DNA of 64,000 bases from Clostridioides difficile (GTDB lineage: Bacteria > Bacillota > Clostridia > Peptostreptococcales > Peptostreptococcaceae), in assembly GCF_001299635.1 (NCBI RefSeq), contig NZ_JRHN01000058.1:1-64000 (forward strand). The letters run 5' to 3'. The notes under the pieces were generated by a model. That model saw only the letters and a list, made by a program, of their open reading frames with translations, was not told the origin of the DNA and searched no databases. The first letter of the stretch is position 1, and every line of letters starts with the position of its first letter. Of this stretch, positions 1 to 8,635 are shown one piece after another. A program made the translations under genes and the position numbers.

Positions 1-504
1 ATCAAATTCTCTTGATGTTAAAGTTATGTCCTTCCCAGCTACTGTTACACTATGCTTTTCCTTATCTATTAATAACGCTCCAACTTCTATGGTATTCTTA
101 TTTTCATTATTAGCACCACTAAAATAATATGCTCTTCTAATCAAAGATTTGACTCTCACAGTAAGCTCAAGTGGATTAAATGGTTTTGTCAAATAATCAT
201 CTGCGCCAGTCATTATTCCTTGTATTTTATCCATATCTTCTGATTTTGCACTCAACATAAGTATTGGTATATTTAAACTTTCTCTAACTCTTCTGCAAAC
301 TTCTATACCATCCATTTTGGGCATCATTATATCCAACACCATTAAATGAATATTCTCTTTTTTTAAAATTTCTATAACTTCTTCTCCATCTTCAGCTTTA
401 ATTACACTATATCCACTATTTAAAAGATATATCTCTATAAGATCTCTTATTTCTTTTTCATCATCGACAACAAGAATTGTATTTTCCACTTTTACACATC
501 CCAA
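1..504 (-). CDS. OmpR-family response regulator (partial, C-terminus outside window)
   Basis: Two-component response regulator; the window cuts it after 168 codons. The receiver domain fills the first ~120 residues: an acidic pair in VVDDE, the phospho-acceptor Asp in LMVLDIMMPKMDG, the conserved Ser/Thr in MLSAK and Lys in YLTKPF. After a linker the beginning of a winged-helix domain is seen (VTVAGKDITLTSREFD), typical of OmpR/PhoB/VanR regulators. I chose the TTG start because AAAGG lies about 5 nt upstream; an in-frame GTG at 489 is the alternative. It lies downstream of, and on the same strand as, a VanY-like carboxypeptidase, so a cell-envelope stimulus is plausible but not shown. The partner kinase is not in the window. 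Confidence 0.85.
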   Translation of the reverse strand, partial: MGCVKVENTILVVDDEKEIRDLIEIYLLNSGYSVIKAEDGEEVIEILKKENIHLMVLDIMMPKMDGIEVCRRVRESLNIPILMLSAKSEDMDKIQGIMTGADDYLTKPFNPLELTVRVKSLIRRAYYFSGANNENKNTIEVGALLIDKEKHSVTVAGKDITLTSREFD

Positions 505-625
505 CTTAACCTTTGTACATAGTTTTTATTCAAATAAAATTATACTATACTTTAGTTAAAGTAATCCATTAAATTTCTTCAACTACCCACTTCCAATATA
601 ATACAATTCATCTTAAACATTTATA

Positions 626-1342
626 TTATTTGCTTTGTAGATATTCTTCTAAAGTTAATCCTCTTGAATAAATTTCCTCGGCAATATCTTTACCAACATA
701 TCTAATATGCCATGGTTCATATGCTGTACCAGTTATATCTTCTTTGCCTTTAGGATATCTTATTATAAACCCAAACTTATGAGCATTTTCTGCAAGCCAT
801 ATAGCTTCTTTTGTACTACCAACAAACCATCTCTCTGGATTTGTTAAGTCTATACAAAGTCCAGTTTGATGCTCACTATAACCAGGCTTTGCCACATATG
901 CATCTGCTTTTTCTTGTCCCTGAGATTTTACCCTTCTTGTATAAGTATCTTGCTGAGTATTGTAAGACCTATATGCTGAAGACCCTAAAAACTGTATTCC
1001 TTCTTCATTAGCTTGCTTAACTAAATCTTCCACTGCTTTTGCAGGTTCTCCTGCCATTTGTTTTTCTTCTTCTGTTGCTTCTTCAACAAAAGGTATATTT
1101 ACTTTAGTAATATTTTCAGGAGCATAATCTTTACTAATTCCATTTGTCTTGTTTACCAGTAATATATTTGCTATACTATTTGAGTGATTTTTATTTTGGG
1201 AATTTGATTCAACATCTTTTTCTGAAGCAAATTGGGCAGTTCCTGTTGGTGTTTTATCTTTTATAAGAAATTTATTTTTAGATATAAATACACTTATAAA
1301 TACTACTATAATAATAGCTAATATTAATTTAAATTTTTTCAT
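626..1342 (-). CDS. VanY/DacB-like D-alanyl-D-alanine carboxypeptidase (M15B)
   Basis: Zinc-dependent carboxypeptidase expected to trim the terminal D-Ala from peptidoglycan stem peptides outside the membrane. Residues 5-22 form a single hydrophobic signal anchor, followed by a low-complexity linker to about residue 90. The catalytic domain has the M15 signature: H158 in SEHQTG and D165 in CIDL as zinc ligands, with E209 and H212 in YEPWH. At 238 residues it has the usual length for a membrane-anchored VanY/YodJ-type enzyme. The same-strand response regulator lies 121 bp downstream. VanY-like enzymes are common in clostridia without vancomycin resistance, and no vanH, vanA/G or vanX is nearby, so resistance should not be inferred. 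Confidence 0.85.
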   Translation of the reverse strand: MKKFKLILAIIIVVFISVFISKNKFLIKDKTPTGTAQFASEKDVESNSQNKNHSNSIANILLVNKTNGISKDYAPENITKVNIPFVEEATEEEKQMAGEPAKAVEDLVKQANEEGIQFLGSSAYRSYNTQQDTYTRRVKSQGQEKADAYVAKPGYSEHQTGLCIDLTNPERWFVGSTKEAIWLAENAHKFGFIIRYPKGKEDITGTAYEPWHIRYVGKDIAEEIYSRGLTLEEYLQSK

Positions 1343-1467
1343 GGTTACATCTTCTCCTTTTTGTATGTTTGTCTATAATGTTAATTTTAGAGTATAAGTT
1401 TTAAGTATTTTATAAGTAAATCTTAAGTAAATCTTAAATTTAATATTTTTGAAAGGTGGTGCTAAAA

Positions 1468-2208
1468 ATGTCTATACAAAAACTTCTTAGTAAAGCTCGC
1501 AAGGCTATACAAGACTTTGATATGATACAAGAAAATGATAAAATTGCTGTTGGACTCTCTGGTGGAAAAGATAGTTTAACACTACTTCATATACTTAAAA
1601 GCTATCAGAGATTTTCTCCTCAAAAATTTGAATTGATAGCTATAACTCTAAATACTGGTGGTATTGATAATTCTCCACTAAATAAATTGTGTCAGGAAAT
1701 AGATGTACCCTTTTATGAATTTCAAACTGATATAAAGGAAATTGTGTTTGATATAAGACAAGAAAAAAATCCTTGTGCATTATGTGCTAATTTAAGAAGA
1801 GGTGCCTTAAATGATAATGCTAAAAAAATGGGATGTAATAAAGTGGCTCTTGGACATCATAAAGATGATGCAATTGAAACATTTTTAATGTCTATGTTTT
1901 ATGAAGGCAGAGTAAATTGTTTTTCTCCAAAAACATACTTAGATAGACAAGATTTAACTGTCATAAGACCTATGATTTACATAGAAGAGTATATGACTAA
2001 GAAGATTTCAAAAGATTCTAACTATCCTATTATAACAAATCCATGCCCTGCAAATGGTCATACCAGAAGAGAATACATAAAAAATCTTATTGCTGATTTA
2101 AATAAAGAGATGCCAGATTTTAAAAGAAATGTATTTGGTGCTTTAAATAATTCAGAAAAACTGTTTGTATGGGATAAAGAAAAGATAAAAAATTTAAATA
2201 GTAATTAA
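1468..2208 (+). CDS. ttcA: TtcA-family tRNA thiolation enzyme (PP-loop, Fe-S)
   Basis: 246-residue ATP pyrophosphatase of the TtcA/TtuA group, which thiolates tRNA bases (TtcA makes 2-thiocytidine at position 32). The PP-loop SGGKDS is at residues 31-36 and the second ATP motif GHHKDDAIETF near 129. Three cysteines, C103 and C106 (CALC) plus C193 (NPCPANGHTRR), match the ligand pattern for the [4Fe-4S] cluster of TtcA enzymes. The ATG at 1468 is preceded by AAAGGTGGT; two in-frame GTG codons upstream lie within that ribosome binding site and are not likely starts. The gene stands alone, divergent from the vanY-like gene, and is followed by its own hairpin. Which base is modified cannot be read from sequence. 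Confidence 0.8.
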   Translation: MSIQKLLSKARKAIQDFDMIQENDKIAVGLSGGKDSLTLLHILKSYQRFSPQKFELIAITLNTGGIDNSPLNKLCQEIDVPFYEFQTDIKEIVFDIRQEKNPCALCANLRRGALNDNAKKMGCNKVALGHHKDDAIETFLMSMFYEGRVNCFSPKTYLDRQDLTVIRPMIYIEEYMTKKISKDSNYPIITNPCPANGHTRREYIKNLIADLNKEMPDFKRNVFGALNNSEKLFVWDKEKIKNLNSN

Positions 2209-2222
2209 TACTTTTACAAAAA

Positions 2223-2286
2223 AGCAAGATTGTATTAATTATAAATAAACCATAAATAATCTACACAATCTTGCTATATTTTTTTA
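2223..2286 (+). terminator. Hairpin terminator after ttcA-like gene
   Basis: An 11-bp perfect inverted repeat (AGCAAGATTGT / ACAATCTTGCT, arms 2223-2233 and 2265-2275) with a long AT-rich loop, then TATATTTTTTTATC. It begins 14 nt after the stop codon. Confidence 0.7.
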
Positions 2287-2436
2287 TCTTATATTGTTTT
2301 AATCTATATCTTAATAGTTATTAATAATGTTTCTATTATCTAATATACTAATTATAACTTGAACATTTGTATCTTACTTAATTCAATCTACTTTTGCAAT
2401 TTCTACCCATTCTAATAAATAAAATAGTATTTCATA

Positions 2437-3288
2437 CTAAATTAGAATGTTAAATTCTACTATTTCTGGTATATTAAAAAATCTAAAGGGTAACTTTGTA
2501 CTTCCAAGACCTGAACTCACATATAAGTGATTTCCATTTACCTCATAAAACCCTTTAGTATATTTCCTTCCATATGGAGGAGTAACTAAGGCGCCTTTAA
2601 AAGGTATTCTTATTTGACCACCATGACTATGCCCAGATAAAACTAAATTCATTGAATCTTTACTAAACATATCGACTAAATCTGGTTCATGTGCTAATAA
2701 TAAATTAAAATTATTTTTATCAGTCTTATTCTCTAGATATTTTATATCAGGATTTCCATTTAATATTTCATCAACACCTAATATATTAATATACTTATCA
2801 TCAGCTAACTTTATCTTTTTATTTTCATTTATCAAAAGATTGAAGTTGGAATTTTTCATAATTTGTCTATAATACCTAGGAAGTTTATACATATAATCAT
2901 GATTGCCGAATACTGAAAATTTTCCCAACCTAGCATTCATACTTGATAAAATAGCTGTAATTTCATCTATATCTGGATTTTTATTGGAATAATCAATTAA
3001 ATCACCAGTAAATACTATTATATCTGGATTCAAAGCATTAACCTTATTAGCCACTTTTTTAAGGTTCTTAGTTGAGTAAAAACTACCTATCTGAGTATCT
3101 GAAATTTGAACTACTTTTATACTTTCGGATTCAGTCTTTACTATATCATTTTTTACTAAATTTCCACTTTCATTTATATTATATTTTTTCACGATTAATA
3201 GACTCGGTTCTATCGCAACTGAGTATATAAAAATCAGAATAAATATCAGCATAAAAATTTTTAAAAAAGATTTAACTCTTAAATTCAA
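2437..3288 (-). CDS. Membrane-anchored metallophosphoesterase (YkuE-like)
   Basis: Calcineurin-like phosphoesterase of the YkuE/LpxG-like group. An N-terminal hydrophobic helix (about residues 8-28) anchors it. The metal-site motifs follow in order: ISDTQIG, VFTGDLID, FGNHDY, LLAHEPD and LSGHSHGGQ. In most relatives the first motif is D-x-H; here it is D-x-Q, so one usual metal ligand is replaced (see findings). The start is TTG with AGGTAG upstream. The SDR gene lies just upstream with 25 nt between them, so the two are probably co-transcribed. The substrate is unknown; relatives act on phosphodiesters or lipid-linked phosphates. Confidence 0.8.
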   Translation of the reverse strand: MNLRVKSFLKIFMLIFILIFIYSVAIEPSLLIVKKYNINESGNLVKNDIVKTESESIKVVQISDTQIGSFYSTKNLKKVANKVNALNPDIIVFTGDLIDYSNKNPDIDEITAILSSMNARLGKFSVFGNHDYMYKLPRYYRQIMKNSNFNLLINENKKIKLADDKYINILGVDEILNGNPDIKYLENKTDKNNFNLLLAHEPDLVDMFSKDSMNLVLSGHSHGGQIRIPFKGALVTPPYGRKYTKGFYEVNGNHLYVSSGLGSTKLPFRFFNIPEIVEFNILI

Positions 3289-3313
3289 AGCATCTACCTA
3301 CTTATTTACTTTC

Positions 3314-4252
3314 TTAGACTATTTGCATCACAGATTCAACTTTGTCCATTTTTCTGTCATGCATTTTTGGTTTATTAGCTAAAAACCATTTATATGTAGC
3401 TGTAAGCCCTTCTTTTAATAATACATTTGGTATATAAAGCCCATGTTCAATAAGCTTATTTATATCCAGATTGAAGTCTATGTTTCTAAATGGGAAATAT
3501 GTTCTTTCTCTAAACTCTACTTTTTCCATATCTACATACTTTATAATAGGTTCTTTACCAATAACTTCTCCACATGTATGTATAAGTTCGTCCCAAGAAA
3601 TTAACTGTGGATTTGTTACATTATACGCCTCTCTTACATGAGGATTTTTCATTATACTTTCTAATACCTTTACCAAATCACCAATATATATAAATTGATT
3701 ACTTACTTGTTTTCCTTTTGGCACTGGTATCTTTTCATTTTTTTCTATTTTTTCGAAGAAATAATATTCTCTATATAAATTATTATTTTCCCCATATATA
3801 TAAGTTGGTCTGATAATTATATATGGTATAGAGCTACTTATAACAAAATCCTCTGCTTCTTTTTTATTTAGGCCATATTTTCCCCAGTTTTCATTTTCGC
3901 CCTTCTCATTTTCTTCTTTAACATTTCTCCCACTATCTTTGTATACTGCTCCTGCTGACAACACTATATATTTCTTTAGGCTATCTGGGTTTACAAAATC
4001 AATAAGATTACTTACATCGTCTTTTGTGTATGCTGTCATATCATATATGTAATCATACTTTCTTCCTCTGATAATGTTTTCCATGTCTTTGCGAACTTTT
4101 CTATCACAAATTAGATGTTCTTTAAAACCTGTATAATCTATTTCCTTTTTACCATTTGTAAGTATATCAATTTGATACCCACATTTAATTAAACGCTTAG
4201 CAAGTGCAGAACCTATGAAGTCGCTTCCACCCATAATTAAAATAGATTTCAT
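3314..4252 (-). CDS. NAD(P)-dependent epimerase/dehydratase-like SDR protein
   Basis: Extended short-chain dehydrogenase/reductase fold, 312 residues. The N-terminal Rossmann loop reads ILIMGGSDFIGSALAKRL. A Ser-Ala-Gly stretch (VLSAGAVY) and the catalytic YxxxK (YGLNK) follow, then RPTYIYGENN, as in sugar epimerases. The C-terminal substrate region resembles the Csp41/atypical epimerase group rather than GalE. It is followed at 25 nt by the metallophosphoesterase gene. GAGGAGG lies upstream of the ATG. Enzyme activity and substrate are not predictable; an RNA-binding role, as in chloroplast Csp41, is an alternative. Confidence 0.75.
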   Translation of the reverse strand: MKSILIMGGSDFIGSALAKRLIKCGYQIDILTNGKKEIDYTGFKEHLICDRKVRKDMENIIRGRKYDYIYDMTAYTKDDVSNLIDFVNPDSLKKYIVLSAGAVYKDSGRNVKEENEKGENENWGKYGLNKKEAEDFVISSSIPYIIIRPTYIYGENNNLYREYYFFEKIEKNEKIPVPKGKQVSNQFIYIGDLVKVLESIMKNPHVREAYNVTNPQLISWDELIHTCGEVIGKEPIIKYVDMEKVEFRERTYFPFRNIDFNLDINKLIEHGLYIPNVLLKEGLTATYKWFLANKPKMHDRKMDKVESVMQIV

Positions 4253-4345
4253 TTCAAGTGCATCCTCCTCTTTTTTAAATGACTTCCTTAATTATAATAT
4301 CATATTTTTAAATATGCTACAGTATTTTGTATTATTTTTGTTTAT

Positions 4346-4373
4346 AAAAGATATTTATAGCAAAATATCTTTT
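4346..4373 (-). terminator. Hairpin overlapping the end of the HAD gene
   Basis: An 11-bp AT-rich perfect inverted repeat (AAAAGATATTT / AAATATCTTTT) with a 6-nt loop, overlapping the HAD stop codon. The following U-tract on the minus strand is short, so termination may be partial. Confidence 0.4.
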
Positions 4374-5005
4374 ATAGAATCTACACTTTCGACAATATAA
4401 GTAGGTTCACTTTCACTAATCTCTTCAAATGAACCATATCCATACAACACTCCAATAGAATCTACTCCTATTTTCTTAGCACCAATTATGTCATACTTTC
4501 TATCTCCAACCATAATAACTTTATCTTTATCTTTCACATTACACAAATCTAGTACATATTGTATAACTTCATTTTTATTTACCCTCGTACCATCAAGATT
4601 ACTACCTACTATATACTTAAAATATCTATCTATATCAAAGTATTTAAGTATAGTTTCTGCAAAAACTGTTGGCTTAGAGGTAGCTAATAATAATATTTTA
4701 TCATTTGTATAGAGCATTTCTAATATCTCTTTTATATTCTTATAAATTTTATTTTCAAATATCCCTTTATCTGAAAAATATTCTCTATACTTCTCAACAG
4801 CTCTTTTAGCTTTTTCATCATCAAATTTATAGTATTCTTTAAAAGTATCATGTAATGGTGGTCCTATAAATTGTTCTAAGTTATCTAAATCTTCTTTTAT
4901 ACCAAAACTATCTAATGAATATTGAATAGACTTTGTTATTCCTTCTTTAGGGTCTGTAAGCGTTCCATCCAAATCAAACAACACTATTTCATAGTTTTTC
5001 TTCAT
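4355..5005 (-). CDS. HAD-superfamily phosphatase (phosphoglycolate phosphatase/PpaX-like)
   Basis: Haloacid dehalogenase-type phosphatase with an alpha-helical cap (subfamily IA). Motif I is VLFDLDGTLTD with the nucleophilic Asp and the acid/base Asp; motif II is LLATSKP; motif III/IV is VIMVGDRKYDIIGAKKIG. The cap helices between residues 15 and 85 include FIGPPLHDTF, as in Gph and PpaX proteins. The length of 216 residues is normal. The ATG at 5005 has GGAGG 8 nt upstream; an ATG five codons earlier is part of that Shine-Dalgarno and is rejected. Substrate (phosphoglycolate, pyrophosphate or a nucleotide) is undetermined. Confidence 0.85.
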   Translation of the reverse strand: MKKNYEIVLFDLDGTLTDPKEGITKSIQYSLDSFGIKEDLDNLEQFIGPPLHDTFKEYYKFDDEKAKRAVEKYREYFSDKGIFENKIYKNIKEILEMLYTNDKILLLATSKPTVFAETILKYFDIDRYFKYIVGSNLDGTRVNKNEVIQYVLDLCNVKDKDKVIMVGDRKYDIIGAKKIGVDSIGVLYGYGSFEEISESEPTYIVESVDSIKDILL

Positions 5006-5066
5006 ATTTAAATCCTCCATATTTATAAAAAGTAATATCTCCTATTTTATATTTATCTATTTTAAA

Positions 5067-5101
5067 AAGCTATAGTAATAGAAGTTTCTATACTATAGCT
5101 T
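5067..5101 (-). terminator. Terminator after ferredoxin gene
   Basis: An 11-bp inverted repeat (AAGCTATAGTA / TACTATAGCTT). Read on the minus strand it ends in GCTTTTTAAAA. It lies 52 nt past the ferredoxin stop codon. Confidence 0.6.
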
Positions 5102-5152
5102 AAGTAATAATTGAATCTTATATGTTTGGTGTTAAAATAAATCTAAATCATT

Positions 5153-5341
5153 CTATTTAACTGTTATAGCTGAAACTGGACATCCTTCTTCTGCTTCTTT
5201 ACATAAATCTTGTAAATCTGCTGGTATTTCCCCTTCAATTGCAACTGAATGTCCTTCATCACTCATACTAAAAACGTCTGGACATGTTCCTATACATGCT
5301 CCACAAGCTACACATACATCCTTATCAACAAATGCTTTCAT
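5153..5341 (-). CDS. [4Fe-4S] single-cluster ferredoxin
   Basis: 62-residue ferredoxin carrying electrons at low potential in the cytoplasm. The motif C10-x2-C13-x2-C16-x3-C20-P and the late GC54PV supply ligands. C10, C13, C16 and C54 would bind one [4Fe-4S] cluster, while C20 and C47 occupy the positions that form a disulfide in Thermotoga-type one-cluster ferredoxins. The second CxxCxxC of clostridial 2[4Fe-4S] ferredoxins is absent. GGGGAGG lies 9 nt before the ATG. It is monocistronic, with a terminator downstream. The partner enzyme is not evident from the neighbours. Confidence 0.93.
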   Translation of the reverse strand: MKAFVDKDVCVACGACIGTCPDVFSMSDEGHSVAIEGEIPADLQDLCKEAEEGCPVSAITVK

Positions 5342-5447
5342 ACTAAAATACCTCCCCTAAAATTATCTTTTTTTAATTATTGTTTCCTTAGATATTTATC
5401 CAATATATGCCAATTTAAACATATATTTATTATTTTATCACGATTGC

Positions 5448-6632
5448 TTAATTTATTATAGTATATTCATATCCATGTCTATAAACTTCGCTACTTTTCA
5501 TCCATGATTTTACAGTATATTGTAAACTTAATTTTCTATTTAAAACTAATTCATTATCATTGTAGTCTTTTATAATATCGTTACTCTTCTCCATTGTAAA
5601 TATAGTAAAATCACCTTCTCCACCAACCTTTATTCCGCCCTTATTTGAATGTAAATCGAAAATTTTTGTTGGATATTCAGTTACTTTTTCTATACATTTT
5701 TCTAAAGATATTCCAAGTTCCATAATTTTATTTATAACAGTTAAAAGAGAATAATTTATGTCTTTCATATTTTTTATATGCATATCTGTGCTTATTAAAT
5801 CTGGTTCTAATCCTTGATTTATTGCTTTTTTAAAAACTTTAAAATCAAACTGGTCTAATCCATAACACACATCAAATAATACTCCTCTATTCTTTGCATT
5901 TATTACTGATTCTCTTAGCATGCCAAATTCATTAAATATTCCATTTGCACTGTTTCCATATACAGGTGTAACTACATCTCCTTTACCCAAAATATTCATT
6001 ACTTCATCTATATATGATGGATGCTCACCTATATATACCACTAATGGTAAATTTAATTTCTTAGCAACTTGTTTTGATTTTTTAACTATATCTATACCAT
6101 TTTCATTAGATTGAAATTTGCTTGCTTTTACCTTTATACCTTTTATTTTGTCCATATTTTTTTCCACAACAGACTCGACATCATCAAAATTTATAACATC
6201 TAAAGATGTCGACTCATTCAGTATATTTAATCCTTCATTTGTTACATTTAAAAATGAATATACTTCAGTTTTACACTCATCCATATATTTTTTCTTAAAA
6301 TCATAGTAATTTAAAGGGCCAGCTGTACCCGCATCAAATATAACTGTTGAACCTTTTTCAATTCCAATTGAATCAGAGTCCATACCTGTAGGTAATTTTC
6401 TCTTATAACAATGGGTGTGAACATCTATAAATCCTGGAGAAATATACATATTATCAGCATTTATTATCTCAAACTCTTTGTTTGTAAGTAATCTTTCTTT
6501 TCTTATTTTTTCTTTGAGATTCAATCCAATATCATATATTTTCCCATGCAAAACCAAGATATCTTTTTTTTCAAACTTGATACCATCTTTTGGAGATATT
6601 ATTGTCCCATTTCTTATAAGTAAATTTTTCAT
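5448..6632 (-). CDS. Amidohydrolase-family metallohydrolase (EF_0837/Atu3266-like deacetylase)
   Basis: 394-residue TIM-barrel amidohydrolase. The first metal-binding motif is GFIDVHTH near residue 72. A Lys in IKGIKVKAS (about residue 167) sits where the carboxylated lysine bridges the two metals. A later Asp in LISTDMHIKN fits the catalytic Asp, and a C-terminal beta-sandwich returns (GGIKVGGEGDFTIFTME). Overall it resembles the so-called amidohydrolase/deacetylase family (EF_0837, Atu3266), members of which hydrolyse N-acyl or O-acyl groups of small carboxylates. It stands alone between the suf pair and the ferredoxin. The substrate is unknown; annotation as dihydroorotase would be an over-reach. 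Confidence 0.75.
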   Translation of the reverse strand: MKNLLIRNGTIISPKDGIKFEKKDILVLHGKIYDIGLNLKEKIRKERLLTNKEFEIINADNMYISPGFIDVHTHCYKRKLPTGMDSDSIGIEKGSTVIFDAGTAGPLNYYDFKKKYMDECKTEVYSFLNVTNEGLNILNESTSLDVINFDDVESVVEKNMDKIKGIKVKASKFQSNENGIDIVKKSKQVAKKLNLPLVVYIGEHPSYIDEVMNILGKGDVVTPVYGNSANGIFNEFGMLRESVINAKNRGVLFDVCYGLDQFDFKVFKKAINQGLEPDLISTDMHIKNMKDINYSLLTVINKIMELGISLEKCIEKVTEYPTKIFDLHSNKGGIKVGGEGDFTIFTMEKSNDIIKDYNDNELVLNRKLSLQYTVKSWMKSSEVYRHGYEYTIIN

Positions 6633-6691
6633 CTATTCCACATCCTAATTACAGTATAATTTCTCTAATAGTTTTCTTACATAAAGAAAAT

Positions 6692-6720
6692 AAGTCTAAA
6701 AATAAAAATATTTTAGACTT
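6692..6720 (-). terminator. Terminator after sufB-like gene
   Basis: A 10-bp inverted repeat (AAGTCTAAAA / TTTTAGACTT), followed on the minus strand by ATTTTCTTTAT. It closes the sufC-sufB pair. Confidence 0.6.
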
Positions 6721-6772
6721 ATTCATTATATTATACTATATTCATTATATTAAATTAAATAAAAACTTCAAT

Positions 6773-7690
6773 TTACTTTAAGAAGCAATTAAGTATTTGT
6801 TGCTCAGCCTCTTCCTCAGTAAGACCCAATGTCATCATCTTTAGTATTTGGTCTCCTGCAATCTTTCCAATTGCTGCCTCATGCACTAAGAGAGCATCTG
6901 GATGATTTGCTGCAATCTCAGGTATAGCACTAATTTGAGAATTTCCCATGATTATTGAATCACATTGAACATGTGCAGAACAAAGAGAATCCCCAATAAC
7001 GCAAGGATTAAACTTTTGCTTAGAATTATCTTGCCCAACTGTACGAGAAATTACTTGAGCAGACGAATTTTCTCCCTCTAAGACAACCTTCATATTAGAT
7101 TCTGCAACTTGATTTCCATGAGTTAATAATTTCTCAAATACAACTATTTTAGCCCCTTTACCTAGGTTTGCATCCATTTCCCTTTTAGTTGAATCTACAC
7201 CCTTAATTTGAATTGTTTCCATCTCACAATATGAATCTTCATCCATATTAACAATAGTAACTGGATTTAAGATTTTCTTTCCTTCTCCGTCACCTTCACC
7301 ATAATGTTTTTCTACATATTTTAAGCGAGCTCCTTTACGTAAGAAAAATCTATGTATTCCATTATGTTCACTATCATCACAACCACAGTTATGTATTCCA
7401 CATCCAGCAATTATAACAACATCTGCATTTTCTCCAATTTCAAAATCATTATAAACCATATCCTGCACACCAGCTTCTGTTACTATTACTGGTATATGGA
7501 CATTTTCGCCTTTTGTGTTTGGTTTTACTATAATATCAATTCCAGGTTTATCATTTTTAGGAACTATAGTTACATTTTCAGTTGAATGTCTTTCTATTCC
7601 TTGCCCATTTTTACGTATATTGTATGCTCCTAATGGAGTTCCACGAAGTTCAGCAACTTTTTCTAAAAGATTTAAATCTGTTTTGTTCAT
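6773..7690 (-). CDS. sufB: SufB/SufD-family Fe-S assembly scaffold, short SMS-type
   Basis: 305-residue member of the SufB/SufD beta-helix family, much shorter than classical SufB (about 465). It has a Cys cluster C97-x4-C102-x-C104 (GCGIHNCGC) followed by HNGIHRFF, central beta-helix repeats, and the family's C-terminal signature PEIAANHPDALLVHEAAIG with the conserved His and Glu. It pairs with the SufC ATPase immediately upstream (21-nt gap). SufBC2 complexes assemble [4Fe-4S] clusters. The two-gene set without SufS, SufU or SufD in the cluster corresponds to the minimal SUF-like system (SMS) described as ancestral in anaerobes and archaea; that attribution is from memory. The cluster ligands are inferred. 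Confidence 0.85.
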   Translation of the reverse strand: MNKTDLNLLEKVAELRGTPLGAYNIRKNGQGIERHSTENVTIVPKNDKPGIDIIVKPNTKGENVHIPVIVTEAGVQDMVYNDFEIGENADVVIIAGCGIHNCGCDDSEHNGIHRFFLRKGARLKYVEKHYGEGDGEGKKILNPVTIVNMDEDSYCEMETIQIKGVDSTKREMDANLGKGAKIVVFEKLLTHGNQVAESNMKVVLEGENSSAQVISRTVGQDNSKQKFNPCVIGDSLCSAHVQCDSIIMGNSQISAIPEIAANHPDALLVHEAAIGKIAGDQILKMMTLGLTEEEAEQQILNCFLK

Positions 7691-7711
7691 TTAATTTGCC
7701 TTCCTTTCTAA

Positions 7712-8440
7712 TTAATTCATATCTTTCATTAATTCACAACTTGAATTAACTTGGCACATGATTTCAGGTAATATAGCATCTTTTGTTCCATGGCTTTTTA
7801 CTGAACCATCTTGTAAAACAATTATTTCATCAGCTAACTCTAATATTCTTTCTTGATGAGAAATTATAATTATAGTTTGGTCAGACTCCTCATGTATTTT
7901 CTTAAAACTTTCATTAAGCTTTCCAAAACTCCAAAGGTCTATCCCTGCCTCAGGTTCATCAAATATAGAAACCTTTAAATCTCTGGCAAAAAGAGTTGCT
8001 ATCTCTATTCTTTTCATTTCTCCTCCAGAAAGCGAGTTATCAACTTCACGATTTAAATAGTCTTTTGAACACAATCCAACATCTGTAAGATATTGGCAAC
8101 ATACATCTGTAGACAATGGTTTTCCATGAGCAAGTGTAAGTAGATTTTCAACAGTCATGCCTTTTATTCTTGGTGGCTGTTGAAATGCATATCCTATCCC
8201 CCTCTTTGCTCTTTCTGTAATACTAAGATTTGTTATATCTTCTCCATCTAAAATTATCTGACCACTAGTGGCTTTTTCAATCCCCATTATTAGCTTAGCA
8301 ATTGTGGATTTTCCTCCACCATTTGGTCCTGTGATAACAATAAGTTTTCCTCTCTCAAACGAAAGGCTAACATCATTTATTATTCCTAGTTCCTCATTGT
8401 TAGACTCAACATTAAAGGAAAGATTTTTTATTTCAAGCAT
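7712..8440 (-). CDS. sufC: SufC-like ABC ATPase for Fe-S cluster assembly
   Basis: 242-residue cytosolic ABC ATPase. Walker A is GPNGGGKST near residue 39, the Q-loop is YAFQQPP, the ABC signature LSGGEMKRIEIA, Walker B VSIFDEPEAGID and the switch His ISHQER. The Asp-Glu-Pro-Glu-Ala-Gly-Ile-Asp-Leu stretch is diagnostic of SufC rather than transport ATPases. It is the first gene of the pair with the SufB-like scaffold and is expected to dimerise on ATP to reshape it. GAGGGG precedes the ATG. No permease gene is present, which supports the Suf assignment. Confidence 0.9.
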   Translation of the reverse strand: MLEIKNLSFNVESNNEELGIINDVSLSFERGKLIVITGPNGGGKSTIAKLIMGIEKATSGQIILDGEDITNLSITERAKRGIGYAFQQPPRIKGMTVENLLTLAHGKPLSTDVCCQYLTDVGLCSKDYLNREVDNSLSGGEMKRIEIATLFARDLKVSIFDEPEAGIDLWSFGKLNESFKKIHEESDQTIIIISHQERILELADEIIVLQDGSVKSHGTKDAILPEIMCQVNSSCELMKDMN

Positions 8441-8571
8441 AATACCCCTCTTTTCTGTAAAATATTACATTGATATCCATTCTTTTATTATATCAGTAAT
8501 TTTTATATACCAGCAACTCCAAAGAGACAAAATATGTATTAAATAATAAAACAATCTTATAAAAAATAAAA

Positions 8572-8598
8572 AAGATGAGTCTTATACTAACTCATCTT
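8572..8598 (-). terminator. Terminator after the 66-aa hypothetical gene
   Basis: A 9-bp perfect inverted repeat (AAGATGAGT / ACTCATCTT) with a 9-nt loop. The minus-strand transcript continues TTTTTATTTTTTAT, a good U-tract. Confidence 0.75.
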
Positions 8599-8635
8599 AA
8601 AAAATTCTTATTATAAACTTATATGTATTTAAAAT

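Noticed and set aside
811-1011. Plus-strand ORF of 66 codons inside the vanY-like gene
   Set aside because: It lies entirely antisense to a conserved coding region, has no ribosome binding site and has no recognisable motif. Other antisense ORFs of this kind were dropped for the same reason.
1-1342. Vancomycin-resistance cluster
   Set aside because: VanY-like and VanR-like proteins are present, but no vanH, ligase or vanX genes are near; such singles are common in clostridia.
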